Shown: piece after piece, positions 43,592 to 52,119 of the stretch
Layout: each line of letters starts with the position of its first letter
Position numbering within the stretch: position 1 is the first letter of the stretch
Origin: Kitasatospora sp. NBC_00240
GTDB taxonomy: Bacteria > Actinomycetota > Actinomycetes > Streptomycetales > Streptomycetaceae
Length of the DNA stretch: 64,000 nucleotides
Direction of reading: 5' to 3'
NCBI RefSeq assembly: GCF_026342405.1
Contig: NZ_JAPEMU010000001.1
Location: 7,316,001-7,380,000, forward strand
The notes under the pieces: generated by a model
The model's database searches: none
Told to the model about the DNA's origin: nothing
Seen by the model: the letters and a program-made list of their open reading frames with translations, nothing else
Program-made: the position numbers and the translations under genes

Positions 43592-46057
43592 GTGAGCACG
43601 GCAGTCGAACAGGCGGCCCAGCGGGCGGTGGAGCGCAAGATCGCCGAGGAACTCGGCGTCCGCGAGGGGCAGGTGAAGGCGGCGGTCGACCTGCTCGACG
43701 GCGGCTCGACCGTCCCCTTCATCGCGCGCTACCGCAAGGAGGCGACGGGCGAGCTCGACGACGCCCAGCTGCGCGCGCTGGAGGAGCGGCTGCGCTACCT
43801 GCGCGAGTTGGAGGAGCGGCGGAGCGCGATCCTGGAGTCCGTCGAGGCGCAGGGCAAGCTGGACGACACCCTGCGCGGGCAGATCCTGGCCGCCGATTCC
43901 AAGGCCCGGCTGGAGGACATCTACCTCCCGTTCAAGCCCAAGCGCCGCACCAAGGCGCAGATCGCCCGCGAGGCCGGCCTGGAGCCGCTCGCCGACGCGC
44001 TGCTCGCCGATCCGGGCCTGGACCCGCAGGCGACCGCCGACGGCTACCTCAACGAGTCGGTCGCGGACCGGGCCGCCGCGCTGGAGGGCGCCCGGTCGAT
44101 CCTGGTCGAGCGCTTCGCCGAGGACGCGGACCTGATCGGCACCCTGCGCGAGCGGATGTGGACCCGCGGCCGGCTGGTCGCCACCGTCCGGGACGGCAAG
44201 GAGCAGGACGGGGCCAAGTTCTCCGACTACTTCGACTTCGCGGAGCCCTACACCAAGCTCCCCTCGCACCGCATCCTGGCGATGCTGCGCGGGGAGAAGG
44301 AGGAGGTCCTCGACCTCGAACTCTCGCCCGAGGACGGCCAGGACTCCGGGGACCTGCCCGGCCAGAGCGCGTACGAGCAGCGGATCGCGGCCCGCTTCGG
44401 CGTTGCCGACCACGGCCGTCCGGGCGACAAGTGGCTGGGCGACACCGTCCGCTGGGCCTGGCGCACCCGCATCCTGGTCCGGCTCGGCATCGACCTGCGG
44501 ACCCGGCTCCGACAGGAGGCCGAGGACGAGGCCGTCCGGGTCTTCGCCGCCAACCTGCGCGACCTGCTGCTCGCCGCGCCCGCCGGCACCCGCGCCACGA
44601 TGGGCCTGGACCCGGGCTTCCGTACCGGTGTGAAGGTCGCGGTGGTCGACGCCACCGGCAAGGTGGTCGCGTTCGACACCATCTACCCGCACCAGCCGGC
44701 CAACAAGTGGGACGCCTCGATCGCGACCCTCGCGGCGCTGGCGAAGAAGCACGACGTCGACCTGGTCGCGATCGGCAACGGCACCGCCTCCCGCGAGACC
44801 GACAAGCTCGCCGAGGACCTGATCAAGCGGCACCCGGAGCTGAAGCTCACCAAGGCGATGGTCTCCGAGGCCGGTGCCTCGGTGTACTCCGCCTCCGCGT
44901 ACGCCTCGCAGGAGCTGCCCGACCTCAACGTCTCGATCCGCGGCGCGGTCTCCATCGCCCGGCGCCTGCAGGACCCGCTGGCGGAGCTGGTCAAGATCGA
45001 CCCCAAGTCGATCGGCGTCGGCCAGTACCAGCACGACCTCAGCGAGTTGAAGCTCTCCCGCTCGCTGGACGCCGTGGTCGAGGACTGCGTCAACGCCGTC
45101 GGCGTGGACGTCAACACCGCCTCGTCCCCGCTGCTCACCCGGGTCTCCGGCATCACCGGCACGCTCGCCGACAACATCGTCGCCCACCGCGACGCCAACG
45201 GCCCGTTCAGGACCCGGCGGGCGCTCAAGGACGTCGCCCGGCTCGGCCCGAAGGCCTTCGAGCAGTGCGCCGGCTTCCTGCGCATCCCCGGCGGCGAGGA
45301 CCCGCTGGACGCCTCCAGCGTGCACCCCGAGGCCTACCCGGTGGTACGCCGGATCCTCGCCGCGACCGGCGGCGACCTGCCCGCGCTGATCGGCAACAGC
45401 ACCGCTCTGCGGGCCCTGCGCCCCGGTGACTTCGCGGACGACACCTTCGGAGTCCCGACCGTCACCGACATCCTGGGCGAGCTGGACAAGCCCGGCCGCG
45501 ACCCGCGCCCCGCCTTCAAGACCGCCACCTTCAAGGAGGGCGTCGACAAGATCGGCGACCTGGAGGTCGGCATGGTGCTGGAGGGCGTGGTCACCAACGT
45601 CGCCGCCTTCGGCGCCTTCGTGGACGTGGGCGTGCACCAGGACGGCCTGGTGCACGTGTCCGCCCTGTCGAAGAACTTCGTCAAGGACCCGCGCGAGGTG
45701 GTCAAGCCCGGCGACATCGTCAAGGTCCGGGTGACCGCGGTGGACGTGCCGCGTAAGCGGATCGGGCTGACGCTGCGCCTGGACGACGAGGTCGGCCGGT
45801 CGCAGGGCGGCGGTTCCGGCGGTGGCCGCGAGCGTGGTGAGCGCGGCGCGGACCGGGGCGGTGAGCGCGGACCGCGCCCGCCGCGGCAGGACCGGCGCGG
45901 CTCCGGCGGCGGTGGCTCCGGCAGTGGCGGCGGTGCCCCGGCCCCGGCCGGCAACAGCGCCATGGCGGACGCGCTGCGCCGGGCCGGTCTGGCCGGCGGC
46001 TCGGGACCGGGCCAGGGGTCGGGCTCCGGCTCCGGCGGCAGGTCCGGACGCCGCTGA
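43592..46057 (+). CDS. tex: Tex family S1 RNA-binding protein
   Basis: A complete 821-aa Tex protein. The N-terminal helical region (AVDLLDGGSTVPFIARYRKE) and HTH part come first, then the YqgF-like RNase-H fold from about residue 336 (MGLDPGFRTGVKVAVVDATG, VDLVAIGNGTASRETDKLAE). The helix-hairpin-helix region follows (GVDVNTASSPLLTRVSGIT, NGPFRTRRALKDVARLGPKA), and an S1 domain at about 659-730 (GMVLEGVVTNVAAFGAFVDV). The C-terminal 80 residues are RG/Gly-rich. Tex binds nucleic acid and acts on transcription elongation complexes. GTG 43592 with GGAGAAGG about ten bases upstream is the start; an upstream in-frame codon at 43409 precedes no conserved sequence. A long perfect hairpin follows. 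Confidence 0.95.
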   Translation: MSTAVEQAAQRAVERKIAEELGVREGQVKAAVDLLDGGSTVPFIARYRKEATGELDDAQLRALEERLRYLRELEERRSAILESVEAQGKLDDTLRGQILAADSKARLEDIYLPFKPKRRTKAQIAREAGLEPLADALLADPGLDPQATADGYLNESVADRAAALEGARSILVERFAEDADLIGTLRERMWTRGRLVATVRDGKEQDGAKFSDYFDFAEPYTKLPSHRILAMLRGEKEEVLDLELSPEDGQDSGDLPGQSAYEQRIAARFGVADHGRPGDKWLGDTVRWAWRTRILVRLGIDLRTRLRQEAEDEAVRVFAANLRDLLLAAPAGTRATMGLDPGFRTGVKVAVVDATGKVVAFDTIYPHQPANKWDASIATLAALAKKHDVDLVAIGNGTASRETDKLAEDLIKRHPELKLTKAMVSEAGASVYSASAYASQELPDLNVSIRGAVSIARRLQDPLAELVKIDPKSIGVGQYQHDLSELKLSRSLDAVVEDCVNAVGVDVNTASSPLLTRVSGITGTLADNIVAHRDANGPFRTRRALKDVARLGPKAFEQCAGFLRIPGGEDPLDASSVHPEAYPVVRRILAATGGDLPALIGNSTALRALRPGDFADDTFGVPTVTDILGELDKPGRDPRPAFKTATFKEGVDKIGDLEVGMVLEGVVTNVAAFGAFVDVGVHQDGLVHVSALSKNFVKDPREVVKPGDIVKVRVTAVDVPRKRIGLTLRLDDEVGRSQGGGSGGGRERGERGADRGGERGPRPPRQDRRGSGGGGSGSGGGAPAPAGNSAMADALRRAGLAGGSGPGQGSGSGSGGRSGRR

Positions 46058-46076
46058 GCGCGCGACACCTGAGGAC

Positions 46077-46115
46077 GGGACGGGCCGGCGGACATCGCGT
46101 CCGCCGGCCCGTCCC
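46077..46115 (+). terminator. Very strong terminator of tex
   Basis: GGGACGGGCCGGCGGAC (46077-46093) and its exact 17-nt complement (46099-46115) enclose the loop ATCGC. The downstream side is C/T-rich with two and a half copies of CCGTCCCTGTTC (46110-46140) and then TTTTCCT. It is one of the clearest intrinsic terminators in the window. Confidence 0.85.
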
Positions 46116-46244
46116 TGTTCCCGTCCCTGTTCCCGTCCCTTTTCCTGCGGCCGTTACGGTCCGGGTTCGTGGGCCCGGGCGCGGCCCGGCCGTTCGCCGC
46201 GGCCCGAGCCGTCGCCGGCGCGGGCGGTCACCGGCCCGGCCCGG

Positions 46245-46991
46245 TCAGATGCCCATCCGGGCCGCGATGCCGTCGAGGACGCAGTCCAGCCCGGTCTCGA
46301 ACTGCCACTGCGGGTCGTCCTTGCGGGTGGCGGTCAGCGCGTACCGGCGGAAGGCCGGGTAGCGGCCGGTGTTCATCAGCCAGGTCATCTGCGGGGCCAG
46401 CCCCGTCCTGGTGTCGTGCCCGCTGGTCCAGCCCCGCTTCCGCATCTCGCGGAGGAGGTTGACCTCGACCTCGGCCGCGCCCTTGGCGTAGGCCGTCACG
46501 GTGCGGAAGACGGCCATCATCCGGTCGGCGTCCAGGCCGAGGTCGTCGAGCGCCTTGAGCACCCGCTCCGGTACGGCCAGCTGGTTCGGGGTCAGGGCGA
46601 GGACCGAGGCCTGGGTCATCCAGGGGTGGTCCAGCAGTAGGGTCCTGGTGCGGAGGGCCAGCCCGCGCATGACCTCCCGCCAGTCGGCGCCGGTCCCGGC
46701 GGGGGCCAGCTCGCCGTAGACGAAGTCGACCATCAGCTCCAGGAGTTCGTCCTTGCCGGAGACGTACCGGTAGGCGGCCATCGGGGCGACGCCCAGTTCG
46801 GTGGCGAGGCGGCGCATGGTGACGGCGTCGAGCCCCTCGGCGTCGGCGACACCGACCGCGACGGCGGCGATCCGCTCCGGGGTGAGTGTGGAGCGCGGGG
46901 CCGGCGCCGGTCGTTCGAGCCGCTCCCAGAGGGAGGTCCGGGGCTTCTCCGCGCCCTTCGCCCGGCTGTCCTGCTGCTGGTCGGCGGGCAT
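46245..46991 (-). CDS. TetR/AcrR family regulator (TetR_C type)
   Basis: A 248-aa regulator with an N-terminal extension, a helix-turn-helix at about residues 37-85 (IAAVAVGVADAEGLDAVTMR, RLATELGVAPMAAYRYVSGK) and the C-terminal tetracycline-repressor-type ligand domain (ALRTRTLLLDHPWMTQASVL, GLDADRMMAVFRTVTAYAKG). GAGGAG is eight bases before the ATG. It is divergent from an FMN-reductase/exporter pair, and the shared 116-bp spacer carries a large nested palindrome. The likely role is drug- or quinone-responsive repression of the exporter. Confidence 0.9.
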   Translation of the reverse strand: MPADQQQDSRAKGAEKPRTSLWERLERPAPAPRSTLTPERIAAVAVGVADAEGLDAVTMRRLATELGVAPMAAYRYVSGKDELLELMVDFVYGELAPAGTGADWREVMRGLALRTRTLLLDHPWMTQASVLALTPNQLAVPERVLKALDDLGLDADRMMAVFRTVTAYAKGAAEVEVNLLREMRKRGWTSGHDTRTGLAPQMTWLMNTGRYPAFRRYALTATRKDDPQWQFETGLDCVLDGIAARMGI

Positions 46992-47018
46992 GGGCTGGCT
47001 CCTCGGTCCGGGGGTGAT

Positions 47019-47091
47019 GTGTACACCGTATCAGCAGTGGACAACGTATACGCTTCTGTGTACGTTGTATCTCAATCGATACGGCGTACAC
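47019..47091. promoter_or_regulatory. Nested 73-bp palindromic operator region for TetR and FMN-reductase/exporter genes
   Basis: Four related 14-bp sites alternate in orientation at about 20-bp steps: GTGTACACCGTATC (47019), the inverse of GCGTATACGTTGTCC (47038-47052), GTGTACGTTGTATC (47058) and GATACGGCGTACAC (47078). Outer arms 47019-47032 and 47078-47091 match at 13 of 14; inner arms ACAACGTA (47041-47048) and TACGTTGT (47061-47068) match perfectly. Both pairs share the same centre near 47055. This suits two TetR dimers bound on each side of the centre, controlling both directions. Confidence 0.7.
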
Positions 47092-47107
47092 ATCGAGGGG
47101 GATTCCC

Positions 47108-47800
47108 ATGACCACGACGAACGGAACCGCGCAGGCCACCGGCCAGGCGATCGAGGGGGCGGACGAGGAGACGACCGGGCCGAAGGCCAGGCAGCCGGAC
47201 CCTGCGGACCCGACCGGCCACCGACTGCGGATCGCCGTCATCCTCGGCAGCACCAGGGCGGGGCGGTTCGGACCCGTCGTCGCGGACTGGCTGCTCGGCC
47301 GGGCCGCCGAACACGGGGAACTGGAGACCGACCTCGTCGACCTGGTCGCCACCCCGCTGCCCAGCGCCTTCCCCGCCTTCGGCGCACCGCTGCCCGAGGA
47401 CGTCCAGGCGCAGTTCGCCGCCGTGTCACCACGGCTGGAGGCCGCCGACGGCTTCGTGATCGTCACGCCGGAGTACAACCACAGCTTTCCGGCACCGCTG
47501 AAGAACGCCATCGACTTCCACACCCACCAGTGGCACGCCAAGCCGGTCGGCTTCGTCTCGTACGGTGGGCGCTCCGGCGGCCTGCGCGCGGTCGAGCAGC
47601 TGCGCCCGGTGCTGGCCGAACTGCACGCCGTCACCCTCCGCGAGACCGTCAGCTTCCACGACTACGGCGACAAGTTCGACGCCGACGGCAACGTGCTCGA
47701 CCCGGCCGCCGAGGGCGCCGCCAAGACCATGCTCGACCAGCTGGCCTGGTGGGCCCACGCTCTGCGCGACGCCAAGCGCCTGCGTCCCTACACCGCCTGA
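47108..47800 (+). CDS. NADPH-dependent FMN reductase family protein
   Basis: A 230-aa flavodoxin-fold protein: ILGSTRAGRFGPVVADWLLG is the FMN phosphate loop, VIVTPEYNHSFPAPLKNAID the isoalloxazine-binding PEYN motif, and GFVSYGGRSGGLRAVEQLRP the third FMN contact. Residues 1-38 are an added hydrophilic, acidic tail. It should reduce quinones, azo or nitro compounds or free flavin with NADPH. The gene lies under the nested operator and precedes a DHA2 exporter by 40 bp, so it may detoxify the compound the pump exports. Confidence 0.9.
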   Translation: MTTTNGTAQATGQAIEGADEETTGPKARQPDPADPTGHRLRIAVILGSTRAGRFGPVVADWLLGRAAEHGELETDLVDLVATPLPSAFPAFGAPLPEDVQAQFAAVSPRLEAADGFVIVTPEYNHSFPAPLKNAIDFHTHQWHAKPVGFVSYGGRSGGLRAVEQLRPVLAELHAVTLRETVSFHDYGDKFDADGNVLDPAAEGAAKTMLDQLAWWAHALRDAKRLRPYTA

Positions 47801-47840
47801 CGGCGACGGCGGGCGGACCGGAAGGAGGGGCGTGAACAGC

Positions 47841-49532
47841 ATGAAGAGCGTGAACCACATGAATGACATGAGCGGCGGGAACGGCGGGAAGGACACGAAC
47901 GGCGGGAGGGGAGGGGACGACGTGACCGACCCGGGCGCCGCCACCAGCACGACCACCGGGCCGCCGGACGCGGGCCGCCCGCCGCTGCCCTACCCGGGCG
48001 TCCTCGGACTGATGCTCGGCATCTTCCTGGCCACCCTGGACGGGCAGATCGTCAGCACCGCGCTCCCCACCGTGGTGGGTGACCTCGGCGGCCTCGACCG
48101 GCTCTCCTGGGTGGTGACGGCCTACCTGCTCACCGCCGCCGCGGCCACCCCGATCTGGGGGAAGCTCGGCGACCTGTACGGGCGCAAGGGCGCCTTCCTG
48201 TCCTCGGTGGTGGTCTTCCTGGCCGGCTCCGTGCTCTCCGGCCTGGCCCAGGACATGAACCAGCTCATCGCCTTCCGCGCCCTCCAGGGGCTGGGGGCGG
48301 GCGGGCTGATGGTCGGCGCGCTGTCGATCATCGGTGTGCTGGTGGCCGCCGAGGACCGCGGCCGGATCCAGTCCATGATCGGCGTACTGATGCCGGTCGC
48401 CTTCGTCGGCGGCCCCCTGCTCGGCGGGTTCCTCACCGACCACCTGAGCTGGCGCTGGGCCTTCTACGTCAACCTGCCGGTCGGCGCACTGGCCCTGCTG
48501 GCCGTCGGTGTCGGGGTCCGGCTGCGGACCGCCCGCACCCGGGTCCGGATCGACTTCGCCGGCGCCGCTCTGCTCACGGTCGCCATTCTCGGGCTCACCC
48601 TGCTCAGCAGCTTGGGCGGCACCTCCTACCCCTGGTCCTCGCCGCGGATCCTCGCCCTGGGCGCGGTGAGCGCCGGGGCCCTCGCCTGGTTCGTCCGGGT
48701 GGAGCGGCGGGCCCCGGAGCCGGTGATCCCGCCCCGGCTCTTCCGCAGCCGCACCTTCACCGTGGCCCAGCTGCTCAGCTTCCTGGTCGGCGCGCTGATG
48801 CTGGCGGTGATGATCCACCTGCCGCTCTACCTGCAGCTCGTCCGGGGCACCTCCTCGACCGGCGGCGGCCTGCTGCTGCTCCCGCTGATGCTCGGCATGC
48901 TCGGCGCACAGCTCGCCACCGGCCGGTACCTGGGCCGGACCGGCGCCCGGCAGCGCGGCCCGGCCGTCCTCGGCGGCGCCCTGGCCGTGGCCGGCACCCT
49001 GCTGCTGCTCCTGCTCGGCCGGGACACCCCGACGGCGTCGGCCTCGGCGCTCACGCTGGTCAGCGGTCTCGGCATCGGCCTGGTCATGCAGAGCACCTTG
49101 CTCACCACGATGAGCAGCGCCGCACCCCGCGACATGGGCGCGGCCACCGGTACGGTCACGCTGGCCCGCACCATCGGCGGCTCGCTGGGGGTCGCCGCGC
49201 TGGGCGCCGTCTACACCGGACGGACCGACGCCGTCCTGGCCGGCCGGCTCGGGCGGGAGACCGCGGACCGGCTGGTCACCGGCGGACAGCTGACCCCGGC
49301 CCTGCTGCGGGACGTACCCGCTGTCGTCCGCGAGGCGGTGCAGGACGCCGTGGTCAGCGGTCTGCACGGTGTGCTGGTCGGGGCTGCGGTGCTGTCCGCC
49401 GTCGCCTTCGGTGCCGCCTGGCTGCTCGGGGGGCCGCTCCCCGGGGACACCCGGCCGGAGCCGACGGGGGAGCAGGGCGAGCGACAGGAGGGGGTACCGG
49501 CGGGCCGGAACCTTCCCGGGGCCGCCGGGTGA
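47841..49532 (+). CDS. MFS multidrug exporter, DHA2 (14-TMS) family
   Basis: A 563-aa membrane protein with 14 predicted helices. Family motifs: FLATLDGQIVSTALPTVVGD in helix 1, LGDLYGRKGAFLSSVVVFLA (motif A) and VAFVGGPLLGGFLTDHLSW (motif C), followed by RWAFYVNLPVGA. The first 45 residues are Asn/Gly/Asp-rich. Proton-driven efflux of drugs or dyes is expected. ATG 47841 (GGAGG twelve bases upstream) is preferred over GTG 47832, which lies only three bases from GGAGG. Likely one operon with the FMN reductase, controlled by the divergent TetR. Confidence 0.9.
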   Translation: MKSVNHMNDMSGGNGGKDTNGGRGGDDVTDPGAATSTTTGPPDAGRPPLPYPGVLGLMLGIFLATLDGQIVSTALPTVVGDLGGLDRLSWVVTAYLLTAAAATPIWGKLGDLYGRKGAFLSSVVVFLAGSVLSGLAQDMNQLIAFRALQGLGAGGLMVGALSIIGVLVAAEDRGRIQSMIGVLMPVAFVGGPLLGGFLTDHLSWRWAFYVNLPVGALALLAVGVGVRLRTARTRVRIDFAGAALLTVAILGLTLLSSLGGTSYPWSSPRILALGAVSAGALAWFVRVERRAPEPVIPPRLFRSRTFTVAQLLSFLVGALMLAVMIHLPLYLQLVRGTSSTGGGLLLLPLMLGMLGAQLATGRYLGRTGARQRGPAVLGGALAVAGTLLLLLLGRDTPTASASALTLVSGLGIGLVMQSTLLTTMSSAAPRDMGAATGTVTLARTIGGSLGVAALGAVYTGRTDAVLAGRLGRETADRLVTGGQLTPALLRDVPAVVREAVQDAVVSGLHGVLVGAAVLSAVAFGAAWLLGGPLPGDTRPEPTGEQGERQEGVPAGRNLPGAAG

Positions 49533-49643
49533 GGGCCGCCGCCGGGTAAGGGTCGCCGCGACCGAGGGCCGCCGTACGGACTGCGCCGCTGCGGCGGGTG
49601 CGGCCTACGGCGGCCTATCGCCGTGGGCGGCCGCTGTGCGGGA

Positions 49644-49830
49644 CTTGGTCGGTCGGGGGTGGGGTTTTGGTGGCTGGGGGTGGTGGTGTGGTGGCTGGGG
49701 GTGGTGGTTGTGGTGGGGGTCACTGTGGTGGGTGGGTGTGGGGGTGGGTTGTTGGGCGGTGGGTGGGGTGGTGGTGACGGTGGGTGGATGGTGTGGGTGG
49801 GGTCACAGGGGGTGTGGTGTGAGCGGGGGC
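49644..49830 (+). repeat. Long G/T-only tract with G-quadruplex potential
   Basis: Nearly 190 bases of the plus strand consist almost entirely of G and T, with many runs of three to five G. A unit GGTGGCTGGGGGTGGT occurs twice in tandem near 49666-49700. The tract lies in the 626-bp spacer between the exporter and the Rpf-like gene. On either strand no reading frame looks genuine (Pro/Thr/His or Gly/Val/Trp runs). It could form multiple G-quadruplexes in DNA or transcript. Confidence 0.8.
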
Positions 49831-49924
49831 ACTCGGGGGCTTGTTGGATCATGGATTTGGGGTGGTTTCGGGTGGTTCCGGGCGTTTTTTCTTGATCGGT
49901 ACGGCCGGTAACGGGCCTGTGGCC

Positions 49925-50155
49925 TGGGGGAACGTGGAATTGCTTGATGTAAACCTGGTGGGTCCGTAGCTTCGTTGTTGTCGGTGCAACGAGCACCGCC
50001 CGGGTTCATCCCGCAGCACGGCCCCGCCGGGTTCTTCCGGCACGGTGCGTCCCTGACGTCCGGTGGTCGTCGCTCGTCCAGTCGAGGCGTTGGAAGTCGT
50101 AGGCCCTTCACGGGGTCCGGTTCCGCATGCCTGCCCGGGGTTCTGGAGAGGACTG
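49925..50155 (+). promoter_or_regulatory. Structured-looking leader of the Rpf-like gene
   Basis: The 230 bp before the ribosome site are less repetitive than the upstream G/T tract and contain several short stems, such as CGGTGC-AACGA-GCACCG (49982-49998) and CCGGGTTC repeats. Rpf genes in Streptomyces are known to carry long leaders with c-di-AMP (ydaO-type) riboswitches, but I cannot align the conserved core here, so only a possible cis-regulatory leader is claimed. Confidence 0.3.
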
Positions 50156-50158
50156 TGC

Positions 50159-50551
50159 ATGATCTTCCGTAACGAGACCGCCGCTGCCACCGCCAAGACC
50201 GCCGTCAAGCGCAACCGGGTGCGGACGGCTCTGATGGCGGGCGCCGTGCTGGCCCTGCCGGTGGCAGGCCTCGTCACGGCCACCTCCGCCTCCGCCGCGC
50301 CGGCGTCGACCTGGGACAAGGTCGCGCAGTGCGAGGCGACCGGCAACTGGGCGATCAACACCGGCAACGGCTTCTACGGCGGCCTGCAGTTCACCTCCTC
50401 CACCTGGGCGGCGTTCGGCGGCACCGCCTACGCCCCGCAGGCCCACCAGGCCACCAAGGCCCAGCAGATCGCCGTCGGCGAGAAGGTCCTCGCCGCCCAG
50501 GGCCCCGGCGCCTGGCCCGTCTGCTCCGTCAAGGCCGGCCTCACCAAGTAA
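50159..50551 (+). CDS. Resuscitation-promoting-factor-like transglycosylase
   Basis: A 130-aa secreted protein: signal peptide (RVRTALMAGAVLALPVAGLV, ending TATSASA-AP near residue 47) and a single Rpf/transglycosylase domain (TWDKVAQCEATGNWAINTGN, GFYGGLQFTSSTWAAFGG, AYAPQAHQATKAQQIAVGEK, VLAAQGPGAWPVCS). The catalytic Glu is in QCEATGNW. There is no LysM or other wall-binding domain, so it is one of the short Rpf types. It cleaves peptidoglycan and promotes spore germination or growth. GGAGAGG lies seven bases before the ATG. The long upstream leader may regulate it. Confidence 0.92.
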   Translation: MIFRNETAAATAKTAVKRNRVRTALMAGAVLALPVAGLVTATSASAAPASTWDKVAQCEATGNWAINTGNGFYGGLQFTSSTWAAFGGTAYAPQAHQATKAQQIAVGEKVLAAQGPGAWPVCSVKAGLTK

Positions 50552-50585
50552 GCAACACCCCCGGGCCGTTCCGCCCGCCGCTCAC

Positions 50586-50631
50586 CGCGATGCGCCTTTG
50601 ACCCCACCACAGGGGCCAGGGGCGCATCGCG
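50586..50631 (+). terminator. Hairpin terminator after the Rpf-like gene
   Basis: CGCGATGCGCC (50586-50596) and GGCGCATCGCG (50621-50631) pair perfectly, with an inner CCCC/GGGG stem (50602-50605 and 50612-50615). It lies 35 bp past the stop codon and before the convergent NUDIX gene. Confidence 0.7.
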
Positions 50632-50706
50632 CGTTGCACCACCGGCGCGGCGGCTCCCGGCCGCCGCGCCGGTCGAGTGCCCGGTCAGGGCAGTTCCACG
50701 GCCGGT

Positions 50707-51273
50707 TCAGGGCCGGGAGTGCGACTCCACCGCGAGCTGGACGAGCTCCCGCCACCAGCCCTCGCGAGCCCGTACCAGCAGGCGCCCGGCCTCCTCCGGG
50801 TCGACCGCCCGCACCTCGACGACCTCCTCGCCGTCGGCCGGGTTGGTCGGCGCGGAGTCGACGTCGACCTCGGCCCAGCCCCAGAGCCAGGCCTTCTCCG
50901 GGTGCGGCTGCCAGGGCCGGTACGGGACGGGGTCGTCCGTCACGCATCTGTGCGCGCCGATCCAGACCGGCGAGCCGGTCAGCCGGGCGCCGGCCTCCTC
51001 GCGCAACTCGCGCGCCAGGCAGGACTCGACGCTCTCGCCCGCCTCCCGGGTGCCGCCCGGGAGGAACCAGTGGCCGCGGGCGTCGCGGCAGAGCACCACC
51101 TGGTCGTCGGAGAACCCGACCACGTGAATGTTGGTGATCAACTCGTCGGGCGGGAGTGCCGACGAGAACTGGGCGTCGTAGCCACCCCAGGTCCAGCGCT
51201 GCGGGGCATGCAGCAGCGGGAACCGGGAGGCCAGGTCGGTGAGTTCCGTCGCGGTTTCCGTGGTATCCGTCAT
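50707..51273 (-). CDS. NUDIX hydrolase
   Basis: A 188-aa protein with a complete Nudix box, GGTREAGESVESCLARELRE followed by EAG, after the FLP start strand (HWFLPGG). The N-terminal region (RFPLLHAPQRWTWGGYDAQF) and C-terminal WWRELVQLAV are additions seen in actinomycete relatives. It hydrolyses a nucleoside diphosphate linked to X; specificity unknown. Cytoplasmic, stand-alone, convergent with the Rpf-like gene. Confidence 0.9.
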   Translation of the reverse strand: MTDTTETATELTDLASRFPLLHAPQRWTWGGYDAQFSSALPPDELITNIHVVGFSDDQVVLCRDARGHWFLPGGTREAGESVESCLARELREEAGARLTGSPVWIGAHRCVTDDPVPYRPWQPHPEKAWLWGWAEVDVDSAPTNPADGEEVVEVRAVDPEEAGRLLVRAREGWWRELVQLAVESHSRP

Positions 51274-51399
51274 TGCCTGATCGTAGTGCTCAGGGGCTGG
51301 TGGAGTGAGTGCCTGTCAGATCATTGGCACCTCGCGCGCGTCGCGGCCCATTCCGGCCCCGGGTCGGGTACCGGCCGCCGGCCCCAGGTCGGGCGCCCG

Positions 51400-51813
51400 T
51401 CAGCCGGCCTTCTCCGGGACCACGGCGAACGCCTCCACCTCCAGCAGCAGTTCGGGACGGAACAGGGCGGCGACCTGGACGGCCGAGCTGGCGGGCGGCC
51501 GCCGGACGTCGACGAACTCGTCCCGGACGGGCCGGATCGCCGGCAGGTGGCCGATGTCGGTGACGAAGTAGGTGAGCTTGACGACGTCGTCGAAGGTCGC
51601 GCCGGCGGCGGCCAGACACCGGCGGAGGTTCTCGAAGACCTGCCGGGTCTGCGCGGCCGGATCGCCCGCGCCCACCAACTGCCCCCGCTCGTCGAGCGCG
51701 ACCTGCCCGGAGACGGCGACCAGGCGGCCCGTGCCGGTGACGACCTGGGTGTAACCCGTTCCCGGGGCGACGCCCTCGGGGGCGGCGATGTACGTGAGCT
51801 GCGATTCGGTCAT
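51400..51813 (-). CDS. RidA family protein (YjgF/UK114)
   Basis: A 137-aa protein of the RidA superfamily: GYTQVVTGTGRLVAVSGQVA, QTRQVFENLRRCLAAAGATF, VVKLTYFVTDIGHLPAIRPV, RPPASSAVQVAALFRPELLL, EVEAFAV. True RidA enzymes deaminate enamine/imine intermediates with an Arg in the PARxxV motif; here the motif reads RPPASSAVQV, without that Arg, so this may be one of the Rid subfamilies with another role. ATG 51813 has GAGG nine bases upstream and is preferred over 51822. Confidence 0.85.
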   Translation of the reverse strand: MTESQLTYIAAPEGVAPGTGYTQVVTGTGRLVAVSGQVALDERGQLVGAGDPAAQTRQVFENLRRCLAAAGATFDDVVKLTYFVTDIGHLPAIRPVRDEFVDVRRPPASSAVQVAALFRPELLLEVEAFAVVPEKAG

Positions 51814-51903
51814 GGGTGACATCCTCGCCCGCCGGGTCGCGCCGCTCCAGCGAATTGCGGCGCCCGTCACGGCGCCGGATCCACAGTCGGGCACCCGTCA
51901 TGC

Positions 51904-52089
51904 ATGTCGCCCGCCCCCGTCGCCCGCGACCTCGCGGCCTGGACCCTGGACACCTCGGTGCACGGCCTCGGCGGGGCGTACAACCTGGTCAGCCCGCCGG
52001 GGGAGACCTCGGGCGCCCCGATCCGCGAGGACCTCAGCCGCTGCGGCCTGGACCCGGACACCGAGGCCCGGTTCCTGAGCGGGGAGTAG
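51904..52089 (+). pseudogene. NAD-dependent epimerase/reductase C-terminal fragment
   Basis: The 61-residue ORF contains ARDLAAWTLDTSVHGLGGAY and NLVSPPGET, the late segment of SDR-type epimerases (DARDLAxWxLDLxExGxxGxYNxxGPxG). The Rossmann domain that should precede it is missing, and the last 25 residues do not match the family. It starts with an ATG lacking a ribosome site. Most likely the remnant of a deleted gene; the alternative is a short expressed ORF. Confidence 0.45.
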
Positions 52090-52119
52090 CCGCCGGGCGC
52101 TCGCCGCGCCCCGGGCCGG

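Noticed and set aside
49925..50155. c-di-AMP (ydaO) riboswitch
   Set aside because: Expected from the rpf context, but I could not match the conserved core segments by eye, so it is reported only as a possible structured leader.
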